A DNA stretch of 64,000 bases, from assembly GCF_020103695.1 (NCBI RefSeq), contig NZ_JAHXBF010000017.1:62001-126000 (forward strand). Direction: 5' to 3'. Position numbers and translations under genes: made by a program. Below, in pieces: positions 42,512 through 51,245 of the stretch; positions within the stretch are counted from its first letter, which is position 1, and each line of letters starts with the position of its first letter. The DNA is from Hyalangium versicolor (GTDB taxonomy: Bacteria > Myxococcota > Myxococcia > Myxococcales > Myxococcaceae). The notes below the pieces were generated by a model. It did no database searches, was not told the origin of the DNA, and worked only from the letters and a program-made list of their open reading frames with translations.

Positions 42512-43699
42512 CTACTCAGAGAGCGTCTGTCCCGGCTCCAGAGAGGACGCGGCCAGCCGGCGCTGCCAGAAGTCCTCGCCGGCCCAGCGTTGCTCCAGGG
42601 TGTAGTGGGCATGACGCGCGGACAGATAGCGGGTGAACTCCTCTGCCTCCTGCCGCGCGTAGTCCTCCAGCGCTCCGCTGCTTCCTCCCAGCGCGGCACA
42701 CAGGGCTCGCGCCGCCGCGCGCCCGGTGCGCAGCCCCTTGAGGATCCCGCTCGACGAGAGCGGATCCCACATCGCCGCGGCGTCCCCCACCGCCACCCAA
42801 CCTGCCCCCGCCGCGTGCTCCAGGCGGCTCGTCTCGCAGCGGCGCACCTGCAGCCGTGACACCGCCTCGAGCTCCCCTACCCGCTCGCGCAGGTGCCGAG
42901 TCGCGGAGAAGAGCGCACGCCACCCCGCCGGCTGCAAGGCGCCGTAGCGCTGGAGCACATCCACATCGCTCAGCAGCGTGAGGATGAGACGCCCCTCGGG
43001 CAGCGGCGCGGCGTACCACCACCCCTGGGGCGTGGCCTCCACCACCAGGTGTTGCTGCTGGAACCCGGCAGGCCTGTCGATGACCCCGGACACGCTGCAC
43101 AGCGCGTCCCAGTCGCGCCGCCGCATGCCGCTCTGCCGCGCCACCTGGGCCGAGCGCCCGGTCGCATCCACCAGGGCCTCGCAGCGCAGCTCCGCTGGGC
43201 CCCGGGGCGTGCGGACATTCACCCTCCACCCGTGTCCCTCGCGCTCCAGGTGGGTGACGCAGGTGCTCCGCCACAGCGGCACCTGGAGCGACCGGGCATG
43301 GCTGGCCAGCAGCCCGTCCAGGCGCCGGCGCTCCACGTGCCAGCCGCTCCCGTAGGGATTGGTGAGGAACGAGTGGTGATGGGGCTGCTCCGAGCCCCAG
43401 GTGGCTTCCAGGCCATGCGACTCCAGGAAGCCGTCGGTCTCCAACGACTCGGGTGCCAGCAACTGCCGCAGCTCTGCGAAGGCCACCGGGGAGAGCGTCT
43501 CCCCGGGACGCCAGGCAGAGTAGTCCGTGCGCTCCAGGATGCAGACGGAGACGCCCGCCCTTACCAGGGTGAGCGCTGCGCTCAGGCCGGCCACGCCGCC
43601 TCCCACCACCACGACGTCATGAGAGGCTCGCGGGTCTGGTGCTTCAAAGGCCATGGACTCCATCGGGTCCTCCAGGCTGGAGATGGGAGCGGTGCTCAT
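42512..43699 (-). CDS. LodB-like FAD-dependent maturation protein
   Basis: 395 residues from ATG 43699, eight bases after the oxidase stop codon. FAD-binding signatures are VVVGGGVAGLSAALTL at the N-terminus, DATG in the middle, and WVAVGDAAAMWDPLSSSG (the second FAD motif). Its place directly after a LodA-type gene fits LodB, the flavoprotein needed to build the Cys-Trp quinone cofactor of LodA. Flavin-dependent halogenases share the fold and some motifs, but the genomic context favours LodB. Cytoplasmic, no signal peptide. Confidence 0.85.
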   Translation of the reverse strand: MSTAPISSLEDPMESMAFEAPDPRASHDVVVVGGGVAGLSAALTLVRAGVSVCILERTDYSAWRPGETLSPVAFAELRQLLAPESLETDGFLESHGLEATWGSEQPHHHSFLTNPYGSGWHVERRRLDGLLASHARSLQVPLWRSTCVTHLEREGHGWRVNVRTPRGPAELRCEALVDATGRSAQVARQSGMRRRDWDALCSVSGVIDRPAGFQQQHLVVEATPQGWWYAAPLPEGRLILTLLSDVDVLQRYGALQPAGWRALFSATRHLRERVGELEAVSRLQVRRCETSRLEHAAGAGWVAVGDAAAMWDPLSSSGILKGLRTGRAAARALCAALGGSSGALEDYARQEAEEFTRYLSARHAHYTLEQRWAGEDFWQRRLAASSLEPGQTLSE

Positions 43700-43707
43700 G
43701 AGGGCGG

Positions 43708-45591
43708 CTAGGAGGCCTTGGCCGTTGGCGTCGCCGCGGAGGCGACAGCTGTCGAGGTGCTCTGCTCCTGGGTCTCGAAGAAGGCCTCGCCCTCGTTGAT
43801 GACGAAGCCGAGCTTCCACCAGTTCGCCTGCATCTGGATGTACATGGCCATCTCGACGGCGCTGGTGCCCTCAGGCGCGCTGTTCTTGATCTCCGGCTTC
43901 TTCGCCTCGACCTCGGCGACCGCATCCAGGGCCCGAGTCCAGGAGACCATCTGGATGTCTCCCTTCTTCGCGTAGACATCATCCGGACGGTGGGCGGCCC
44001 ACCACATGTGGTACATGCCGTCGCCCTGGAAGGCGTTCTTCTTGAAGGACTTGGGGTCGAAGAACTGCTTCTTGCACTGGTAGAAGTCCGCCTGCCAGGG
44101 CAGCGCCATCTGCTGCGAGAAGAACCCTGGGCCAATGGCGAGATTCGCCGTGGTGGGGAACACCGTGCCCGAGTGCTTGATGCGGAAGGGAGCCGCGTAC
44201 AGCTCCGGCAGGCGCACCAGCCAGCTGCAGTCGATGCCAGGGAAGAAGGGGCCGCCCACGCTGTTCTCCAGCGCGGCCCGATCGAGCCCCCCGGCGAAGA
44301 TCTCCGTGTCGATGGCGTGGGCCTTCGTCGCGTCCCAGTCCTCCTCGAACTGTCCCTCGGCCCAGCGCTTGAGCACCGCGTACTGCACCCGCGTGAGCGT
44401 CATGAAGTAGCCCTTCTTCATCCCCTCGTCGGGCGCTTCGTCCGTGTAGAAGTCCCCGAACCCCTTGGGCATCAGCAGGGGCTCCTGGGTGGCGCTGAAA
44501 GGATCCCGCAGGTAGCCGAAGATCGTCTTGCGCAGGCGCTGGCCCTTGACCGAGGCCACCGTGCCGAGATCCTGCTCCACGCCCGCCAGGGAGGCATGGA
44601 AGGACTTGGAGGCCTCGGGGTTGTGGACATTGCGGTGCCCCAGGGCCCGCTCGAGGATGGGGAACACTTCCAGCCGGAAGGAGGGCTTGTAGCTCTGGAA
44701 GGAATGGGTCGTCGTGTTCCAATCCGCGCGCTGCTTCTCGAGCCGGGCAAACAGGCCCTTGTCGAGCAAGCCGTCCGTGGTGGAGATCGGCACATCCTTG
44801 GAGCGCACCGCCAGGTCCCACATGGTGTCGAACAGGCGCACCACGTTGCCCACCGCGGGTCCGAAATCCGGCGGCCCCACCAGCAGCCACGCGCCGGTGT
44901 TGCCCTCCAGCTTCGCCGTCTGGGTCGTGCCTCCCTCCGTGTAGGTGATCTCCGCGCTCACGGGCCCGTCCGACATGTCGTCGAACCAGTGATCATTGTT
45001 CACGTAGTCGTCGATGAGCTTGCCCTGGTCTGTCTTGCTGGATTGGCCAAGCCCACCCAGCACGAGCAGGCGGCCCTGCTCATCCGTGCGCAGCTCGCCC
45101 AGCGTGGAGATGGGGATGTTGCGATTGGGGTTGGTGAGGGGCACGCGCGGCTGGCTCTTGCCCGAGATGGACTTGAGCCCGGGGTCGATGACGAGCAGCC
45201 GCTCGCGATCGGCCGCGGCCTGGACATGCGTATTGCGCTTCGCCTTCCAGGCGCCGTTGTCCGCCCCCTCCTGTCCATTGAACTTGAAGAAGGCGGCCTT
45301 GCGGTTGGCCAGGTGGACACTCCATTTGATGCCGGTGATGTCAAAGCTGCCCTGGGTGATTTCCCGCAGGGGGCTCAGCACCCCGCTCTGCATCGTGTAT
45401 TCAAAGACACGGAAGCGAGCCGCCTGCCGCTTGATGCGGCCCTGGCTGTCCTTGAAGGGCTGGAACTTCTTCTGGGCGATGTCGAAGTTGGGAGGCTGAT
45501 TGGGATGCTCGGGGCCGATGTAGAACTCGTCCGGGGAGTTGCCAACGCGGGCGACGCCAACGGCAGGATGGATGCGAAAGAATCGGGCCAT
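43708..45591 (-). CDS. LodA-like quinoprotein amino-acid oxidase
   Basis: 627 residues; the N-terminus MARFFRIHPAVGVARVGNSP is typical of the LodA/GoxA family (L-lysine epsilon-oxidase, glycine oxidase). These enzymes carry a cysteine tryptophylquinone made from a Cys and a Trp of the chain. Candidates are Cys455 in GIDCSW and Trp530 or Trp531 in MYHMWWAAHRPDD. They deaminate amino acids and release hydrogen peroxide, and LodA is known as an antibacterial protein in Marinomonas. There is no classical signal peptide, also typical of the family. The substrate cannot be told from sequence. It sits in an operon with a cytochrome upstream (17 bases) and the LodB-like gene downstream (8 bases). Confidence 0.92.
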   Translation of the reverse strand: MARFFRIHPAVGVARVGNSPDEFYIGPEHPNQPPNFDIAQKKFQPFKDSQGRIKRQAARFRVFEYTMQSGVLSPLREITQGSFDITGIKWSVHLANRKAAFFKFNGQEGADNGAWKAKRNTHVQAAADRERLLVIDPGLKSISGKSQPRVPLTNPNRNIPISTLGELRTDEQGRLLVLGGLGQSSKTDQGKLIDDYVNNDHWFDDMSDGPVSAEITYTEGGTTQTAKLEGNTGAWLLVGPPDFGPAVGNVVRLFDTMWDLAVRSKDVPISTTDGLLDKGLFARLEKQRADWNTTTHSFQSYKPSFRLEVFPILERALGHRNVHNPEASKSFHASLAGVEQDLGTVASVKGQRLRKTIFGYLRDPFSATQEPLLMPKGFGDFYTDEAPDEGMKKGYFMTLTRVQYAVLKRWAEGQFEEDWDATKAHAIDTEIFAGGLDRAALENSVGGPFFPGIDCSWLVRLPELYAAPFRIKHSGTVFPTTANLAIGPGFFSQQMALPWQADFYQCKKQFFDPKSFKKNAFQGDGMYHMWWAAHRPDDVYAKKGDIQMVSWTRALDAVAEVEAKKPEIKNSAPEGTSAVEMAMYIQMQANWWKLGFVINEGEAFFETQEQSTSTAVASAATPTAKAS

Positions 45592-45607
45592 GGGATGTTC
45601 CTCTGAA

Positions 45608-47524
45608 TCAGTGGGTTTGGGAGTACAGCTTCTCGAGGAGTTCGATCAGGCGCGTCTTGTCCGCGGTACTCAGCTCCCGATCCACGGGCATCTTGAAGCC
45701 AACGATCTTCGCCTGCGTGGGATTGGGATCGAGCCGGTCGAGGATGGGGCTGCTCTGGTCCGCGACCATGTCCTTGCTGAAGACGTCGTAGCGAACGGCG
45801 CCGTGGCAGCGATAGCAATACTTGTTCATCAGGCCGAGCAGTTCCTTGTCCTCGGCGCTCGACGTCCAGCTCAAGGGGGCCGAGGTGGGCTTGCGGTCCT
45901 TCTTGAGCGGATGGCCTACGTTGGAGAAGGAGAAGGCGCGCTTGATGAGGTCCGGCTCCGGCGCCACTGAAGTCTTGTGGAGCTCCAGCCACTTGTTGGT
46001 CGCGGCGAGGTGGAAGCCCTTGGGGTTCACGCGCTTCTGCATGACCGCCACCTCCTGGTTGAGCTGGCGCAGCACGTCAAAGGCCTCGGCATACCGGGCC
46101 GACTTGACGTCCTTGCCCGCGTCGAAGAGCGCAGCGGGCGCATCGGCCTTGTTCAGGGCGGGGAAGTCCCCATCCGTGAGGCGGTCCAGCCAGTGGTCGG
46201 TGTCGAGGTAGTTGAGCACGGCCTGGCCGCGCAGCGAGCCATGGCAGGTGTCACACCCGTTGGGGACGAAATAGGGAGCGCCGCCATGAAGCGTGCCGGC
46301 ATCGAAGAAGGCGTTGAGCGCGTAGGACAGCTTGTAGCCCTTGTCCGAGGGGCCGAAGTCCATCCAGTAGATGCTGTTGAGCTCCGCGTTCTGGCATGCG
46401 GTCTGGCCCGCCTTGCACTGGGTGAGCAGGGCCACCTGCGTGTTGACCGAGCCATTCTTCACCGACAGGGGCACGTTGGTGCCGCCAAAGGGGCTGTGGG
46501 TCGGGGGCGAGGTGAAGTGGTTGAAGAGGATCCAGGCGCTCTCCACGAAGTGCTTCTGCGCCTGTGAGCCCGGACGGGCCTTCATGCGCACCAGCCGGCG
46601 CCAACCGACGTTGCGCTGCGCGGGAGCGACGCTGAAGTCGACGATCTTGGGCGCGAAAAAGCGGGAGACGAGAATGTCTTTGCTGTCTTCGCTGCCCCCG
46701 CTCGCGGTGCCATTCTGCACGGCGACGGTCCACTGGGCCACGGCCTGTTTCTGAGGGTCGGTGGCGTTGACCGTGACCGTGTCAGGAATGCTGGAGGTGG
46801 GTGAGCAGCTCCTGCACCGGGCCAGGTACTTGCCCGTGCTCGCCTTGAAGGCGACCTTCCCGTTGGGAAGGAGCTCCGGGGTGAAACGAGCGGCAGCAGG
46901 CGGAGCGGCGCCGGTCGCGTTGACGGTCGCGAAGTCCTGGATGGTGGCCTTGTCGATGCAGCCAGTGCACCGTTCCACGTAATTGCCGGTGTCCGCCTTG
47001 AGGGCGATCGTGCCATTGCCCGCGTCCACCACCTCGAAGAGGGTGGAGGGATCGGAGTCCGCAGTGGCGTGGACGGTCACGGTGTCCGCCACCGAGAGCG
47101 TCACGCCTTGCTGGCAACCTCTGCAGCGGGTGAAGAACAAACCCGTGTCCGCCTTGAGCGAGACCTTGCTGCCCACGGGCAGCACCTGCGCGCTGCTCGC
47201 CCTCCCCTCCATCAACGACGCGGGCGTCGAGAACTCAATGTCCTCGGGGGTGAGTTCCTTGTATCCCAGATAGTTCAACAGAGTCTTGACGGTCGCCTGC
47301 GCCTCGATCGTGGCGGGAGTGAGAACTCCGAGTGTCTTGGAGAGATCCTTGTAGTACTTGGACGCCTCCTCCTGGCTGCCATTGTTGAGGGCGCTCTCCT
47401 GTGGTTCGGAGGCGTTGGCGGCCTGGGCAAAGCCGGGCACCGCGTGCAGTGCTCCCCACAAGGCGCAGCAGGCAAGGAGGGAGCTTCGACGGGGATGCGA
47501 TGAAGTGAGCAAGAACATGCTCAC
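45608..47524 (-). CDS. Di-haem cytochrome c with beta-trefoil domain, LodA operon
   Basis: 638 residues with a Sec signal (HAVPGFAQA-A). Residues about 115-275 hold three repeats of about 55 residues (VSLKADTGLFFTRCRGCQ, IALKADTGNYVERCTGC, VAFKASTGKYLARCRSC). This is a fascin-like beta trefoil with a conserved C-x-x-C in each leaf that lacks the haem His. The C-terminal half is a cytochrome with CDTCH (424) and CYRCH (570). It is the first gene of the LodA-like operon. It may take electrons from the oxidase or bind it to a surface. I have not met this architecture as a LodA partner, so the role is inferred. Confidence 0.85.
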   Translation of the reverse strand: MSMFLLTSSHPRRSSLLACCALWGALHAVPGFAQAANASEPQESALNNGSQEEASKYYKDLSKTLGVLTPATIEAQATVKTLLNYLGYKELTPEDIEFSTPASLMEGRASSAQVLPVGSKVSLKADTGLFFTRCRGCQQGVTLSVADTVTVHATADSDPSTLFEVVDAGNGTIALKADTGNYVERCTGCIDKATIQDFATVNATGAAPPAAARFTPELLPNGKVAFKASTGKYLARCRSCSPTSSIPDTVTVNATDPQKQAVAQWTVAVQNGTASGGSEDSKDILVSRFFAPKIVDFSVAPAQRNVGWRRLVRMKARPGSQAQKHFVESAWILFNHFTSPPTHSPFGGTNVPLSVKNGSVNTQVALLTQCKAGQTACQNAELNSIYWMDFGPSDKGYKLSYALNAFFDAGTLHGGAPYFVPNGCDTCHGSLRGQAVLNYLDTDHWLDRLTDGDFPALNKADAPAALFDAGKDVKSARYAEAFDVLRQLNQEVAVMQKRVNPKGFHLAATNKWLELHKTSVAPEPDLIKRAFSFSNVGHPLKKDRKPTSAPLSWTSSAEDKELLGLMNKYCYRCHGAVRYDVFSKDMVADQSSPILDRLDPNPTQAKIVGFKMPVDRELSTADKTRLIELLEKLYSQTH

Positions 47525-47638
47525 GCGGCTTCAGCAACAAGCATGCCCTCCATTGGAAGAAGCGCTTCCCGCTCGTGGCCAGACGGAGAGACCTGTTCTG
47601 GCCAGGGTCCCCATGACGAGCTTGGGTGTGTCAGCCCG

Positions 47639-47670
47639 CCCATTGACACGACTGCCGACATGTCAATGGG
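47639..47670. promoter_or_regulatory. 10-bp inverted repeat upstream of the LodA-type operon
   Basis: CCCATTGACA (47639-47648) and TGTCAATGGG (47661-47670) form a perfect inverted repeat with a 12-base spacer, 115 bases upstream of ATG 47524 (-). It is a likely operator for a dimeric repressor of the oxidase operon. No regulator gene is adjacent. Confidence 0.55.
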
Positions 47671-47812
47671 TGTCAGCCAGAGAGCTTTCCGGCTCGTACA
47701 CCTCGCGCAACGGCTCGTCGCAAGCACACGACAGCTCGTCGGGAGCGAATGGCAGAGCGCATCACCCGCTGCGAGAGTCGAGTGAACCCTCCTCTCCTGG
47801 AACGGACCCCGC

Positions 47813-48411
47813 ATGAGCCAACCTTTTTTCGCAGGATTCTCCAGCCTCTCGCGACCATCGCCTTTGTCGCGACGAGCGCTTGTAGCACCAAGACGGAACC
47901 GACCGTCACCGTGGAGCCGCTCTTTGCGCGACCTGTCACGGGGGCGCCAACAAGGCGACGATCGTGGCTCGCGATATTCACGATCTGTCCTTCCCAACCC
48001 TCAAACCCGACGGAACCGTGCTCTTTGAAGTCCCAGCGACAAATCCCCCAACCCCAGTGCTCGCGCCTCAGCCTGAGAATGAATTCATCAACATCGGTTC
48101 GGCGTTGGAGAACTTCCTGGTTTACGACCGATCCGGGGCGCGCCGCGATTACAGGAAGCCCCTACGACTTCGAGGCATTCGACATCCCAACGTTGCGTGG
48201 AATCGGGAAGACGGCTCCCTACTGGCACAACAATATCTCGGCGACCCTGGAAGATGTCGTCTCGCTCTACAGCGACCACCTGCTCTCCAAATTCCCATCC
48301 CTCACCCTCCCTGGCGAGAAGGAGCCGGACCCTGATGGTGACATCGGCCCTCCCGAGGCCTTGACCAAAGAACAGAAGAGCGACCTGGTCGCATTCTTGA
48401 AACGTCTCTGA
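47813..48411 (+). pseudogene. Broken di-haem cytochrome c peroxidase (MauG/CcpA family)
   Basis: Pieces in two frames must be joined. First is a lipoprotein signal (LATIAFVATSAC), next a haem site CATCHGG at 47925 in the second frame continuing IVARDIHDLSFPTLKPDG and ALENFLVYDRSG. The first frame then returns with FDIPTLRGIGKTAPYWHNN, TLEDVVSLYSDH and EQKSDLVAFLKRL. These last blocks are the C-terminal signature of bacterial di-haem peroxidases. The first haem domain is missing and there are at least two frame breaks, so it should be inactive. It lies head-to-head with the LodA-type operon. Confidence 0.75.
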
Positions 48412-48437
48412 TTGGGCAGCGCCTGGCCTCGGTCTGC

Positions 48438-49739
48438 TCAGACGCCGACTGGGTCCAGGTATCCCTTCAGGATCAAGAGCACGCGCCCCAGGGCGGACTC
48501 GTCTCCCGAGCCCCCCATTCCCTGCGCGAGATTGACGAAGTCCTTGGAGCGGTCCATGTGCCGGTAGATGGGCTGGAAGCACTCGATGGCCGCCATGTCC
48601 AGGCGCTCGCGAGTCTCGGGCGTCTCCACCGAGGCGTTCTCCTCGCACAGGCGCAACACCTCGGGATGGCCGAACAAGGCCCAGCGCATCAGACCGCCGC
48701 TCAGCGCGAGCCACGCAACGTCGATGAGCACGCGCTTGCCGGAGGCAAAGGGGCCGCGCAGCCAGTGGTTGAGGGCCTGGTTGACGAAGTACTGGTTCAG
48801 CCGTGCGCCGTGCGCCCGCTCGAGCCGCGCTCGGCGCTCCGTGTAGAGGCGCCAGGCCTCATCCGGTGCCGCATCCGGACCGCCGTAGGAGTTCAGCACG
48901 GCGTAGGTCAATTGCCGGAACCGTTCATTGGAGTAGCTGTCCGCCCGGGTCTTCAGCAGCGAGGAATACATCTCCGCGAAGAACGCGCCGGGCAGCGCCT
49001 GGGGCGTCAGGACCCGGCGCGCGGTCTCCAGTGCGTCCAGCGAGTCAATGGCTCGCAGCTCCGCGGCAAGGCGGGCCTCGGCCGCGGGGCGGCCTTCGCC
49101 TCGGAATGCCTCCGTGTCCAGGTAGTAGAACAGGCTCAGCCGGAGCGAGAGATGGCCCAGGAGGTAAAGGCGCTCGACCAGCGACAGATCGTTGCGACGC
49201 AGGAGCCGCAAGACGGTGGAGCGGACCGCGCTCCCATGGAAGCCCCAACCGTCCTCCGGATCTCCCTTGGAGGTGTCGAAGGCCAGCGCTGGCAGAGGAA
49301 TCCGGTCCGCATCGATCGGCTCGTCTTCCATGGCGTCCTCATGCAGCAGCGCCAGCCGCGCCACCTCGGGGCACCCGAGCGAGCCCACCATGGACAGCTG
49401 CCCGTCCCACTTCCGGATGTGGCGAGGGTAGGTGACGCAGATGGAAGGCAGGACCTGCTCACCGTGGCGCCGCTGGATGGAGCACATCTTCTCGGCGTCC
49501 AGATAGGTGCAGAACCCGTCCTTGTCCTTGGGCAGGAGATACTCGGTGCTGCCCGTCGGTTGGACCTGCGGCTCATCCGGCGGAGGCGTCTCGCCGGAGT
49601 CCCGGATCGCCGTCTGGAGGCGCCGCCATTCCGCCTCCGGTACTGGCACGCGGAGTCCACCACAGCAGATCTCTTCGCACCGCTCCGAGATGCAGCGGAA
49701 GCGGGCCATGTAGCGCGGAACGACGGTTTGAGAGGACAT
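48438..49739 (-). CDS. FliB-family (flagellin lysine-N-methylase-like) protein
   Basis: 433 residues from ATG 49739 (MSSQTVVPRYMARF); a longer frame to 49796 adds nothing recognisable. Near the N-terminus the Cys pattern C-x4-C-x3-CC (FRCISERCEEICCGG) is followed by CTYLDAEKMCSIQ and CVTYPRH. This is the CxxxxCxxxCC iron-sulphur-type motif shared by FliB and YkgJ-like proteins. FliB methylates lysines of flagellin in enterics. Myxobacteria have no flagella, so another protein must be the substrate if the activity is kept. It is convergent with the broken peroxidase. Confidence 0.8.
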   Translation of the reverse strand: MSSQTVVPRYMARFRCISERCEEICCGGLRVPVPEAEWRRLQTAIRDSGETPPPDEPQVQPTGSTEYLLPKDKDGFCTYLDAEKMCSIQRRHGEQVLPSICVTYPRHIRKWDGQLSMVGSLGCPEVARLALLHEDAMEDEPIDADRIPLPALAFDTSKGDPEDGWGFHGSAVRSTVLRLLRRNDLSLVERLYLLGHLSLRLSLFYYLDTEAFRGEGRPAAEARLAAELRAIDSLDALETARRVLTPQALPGAFFAEMYSSLLKTRADSYSNERFRQLTYAVLNSYGGPDAAPDEAWRLYTERRARLERAHGARLNQYFVNQALNHWLRGPFASGKRVLIDVAWLALSGGLMRWALFGHPEVLRLCEENASVETPETRERLDMAAIECFQPIYRHMDRSKDFVNLAQGMGGSGDESALGRVLLILKGYLDPVGV

Positions 49740-49950
49740 GGGCTTGGAGCTTAACGAATACCGAGGTGGTGACAGCGCTCCCGCACTTGGTGACACCGCT
49801 CACTATCCCCTCCCCCTCACCCCCGCATAACCCCCGGAGATCAGACAGCCCTACGGGCCCTGGCGTATGCCTGGAGAATGGCATGTCGGATGCAGGAGGA
49901 CACAGCCGTACCTCGCTGCACCAAGAGCGAACCCTCCCGAGGATTCTCCC

Positions 49951-51042
49951 ATGTCTCGCATTGGCACCAAGCTGACCCGCGCCAAGCCGCTCTCCACCAA
50001 CCCCAAGGCGACTTCCTCCTCCCTCTTCACTCCGAAGCCTTTGGCCCGCGCCAAGCCGCTGTCCGCCATGGACAAGCCCGCGGCCAAGCCCGTGAAACAC
50101 GCGGGAGACGCGGTGGGCGGGCCCTCCCATATCCCCTTCAAGGGGGGCGCGGGAGATGCCGGGAAGGTGATGGTCAGCGGAGGTGACAACAAGTTCAAGG
50201 TGCCGCCCAACGCCCATGAGACGAAGTATCTCGACAAGCCGGGCAAGCCCTTCGAGACGCAAGCCTTCGGCGGCACGGTGAAGACGAACGTGGGCTCGGC
50301 CAAGGTCTCCACCGCCACCCAGAATGGCGGCGGCGTGCACCACTACTCGGCCCAGGCCGAGTTCAACGGGCCCTCGGCCTCCTACCAGGCGCAGAAGGTC
50401 CACGCGGGACGGCTGGGCGTCACCACGGCCCAGATCACCGGCGAGGCCAACACCTTCAAGTCCTCGGCCCAGGCCGGCCTCTCGGCCGACAGGCGCAAGC
50501 ACCAGTACACGGCCGCGCTGACGGGCAAGGCGGAGACGGGCGTGGGTGTCACCGCCAGCGCCAGCCATGACTTCAACCGCCACGTGGGAGGCTTCGTGAA
50601 GGGCGAGGCCAAGGCCGGCGCCAGCGCCTTCGCCGAGGGCTTCGCCACCCTGGATCCCCGAGCCACCACGGCCCTGGTCTCCGGCAAGGTGGGCGCGGCC
50701 GCCACGGCGGGCGTCTACGGCACCGCGGGCGGACACCTGGGACGGCTGAACGGCTCGGTCACCGGCGGTGCGGTGGCAGGCGCGGCCGCCCAGGCCATGG
50801 GCCGGTTCGGTGTGGAGAACGGCGTGCTCCGGCAAGTCACGGACGTGCACACCGCGGCGGGCGTGGGCACGCACTTCAAGACGGATGTGGCCCTGGATCT
50901 GCGCCACCACATCAAGCCCGGTATCGCGGACGGGCTGCGTCCCAGCCTGGCCACTGCCGCGGGCGTGGGCTCGTCCGCGGGCGTGGTGAAGCCCGAGAAG
51001 TCTCACGTCGAGCAGCTCTTCGCGAAGGCGTTCGGCCTGTAG
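49951..51042 (+). CDS. Ala/Gly-rich hypothetical protein
   Basis: 363 residues from ATG 49951 (MSRIGTKLTRAKPLS), with GAGGA upstream. There is no signal peptide. The first ~70 residues are basic and Lys/Pro/Ser-rich, possibly disordered. Residues ~90-340 are low-complexity, rich in Ala, Gly, Thr and Val with alternating small and charged residues (KVSTATQNGGGVHHYSAQAE, TGKAETGVGVTASASHDF, GKVGAAATAGVYGTAGGHL). This may be a glycine-zipper or beta-roll-like structure. I do not recognise it. The basic, export-signal-free N-terminus followed by a low-complexity body would suit a substrate of a non-Sec secretion system, but this is speculation. Confidence 0.7.
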   Translation: MSRIGTKLTRAKPLSTNPKATSSSLFTPKPLARAKPLSAMDKPAAKPVKHAGDAVGGPSHIPFKGGAGDAGKVMVSGGDNKFKVPPNAHETKYLDKPGKPFETQAFGGTVKTNVGSAKVSTATQNGGGVHHYSAQAEFNGPSASYQAQKVHAGRLGVTTAQITGEANTFKSSAQAGLSADRRKHQYTAALTGKAETGVGVTASASHDFNRHVGGFVKGEAKAGASAFAEGFATLDPRATTALVSGKVGAAATAGVYGTAGGHLGRLNGSVTGGAVAGAAAQAMGRFGVENGVLRQVTDVHTAAGVGTHFKTDVALDLRHHIKPGIADGLRPSLATAAGVGSSAGVVKPEKSHVEQLFAKAFGL

Positions 51043-51245
51043 AGGCTTGCTCCGAGGTGACGAGACATCCACTGAGCGGCAAGACCGCGCCGTTCTCCGA
51101 TCTTCAGGCCCTGTTTGCTTGAACGCGGGCGCGCGATTCGCGAGCGGAGATGCCCCCAGGTGTGAGAGGATGCGACCTCCCAGGTAGCAGGAGCTTCCTC
51201 CTGACCCGCCATCGCGAAGCTGAGCCTTCCTTCGGAGGAGTCCTC

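Noticed and set aside
42512..43699. Flavin-dependent halogenase
   Set aside because: The FAD motifs would fit, but the WxWxIP halogenase motif is not seen and the gene follows a LodA-type gene directly.
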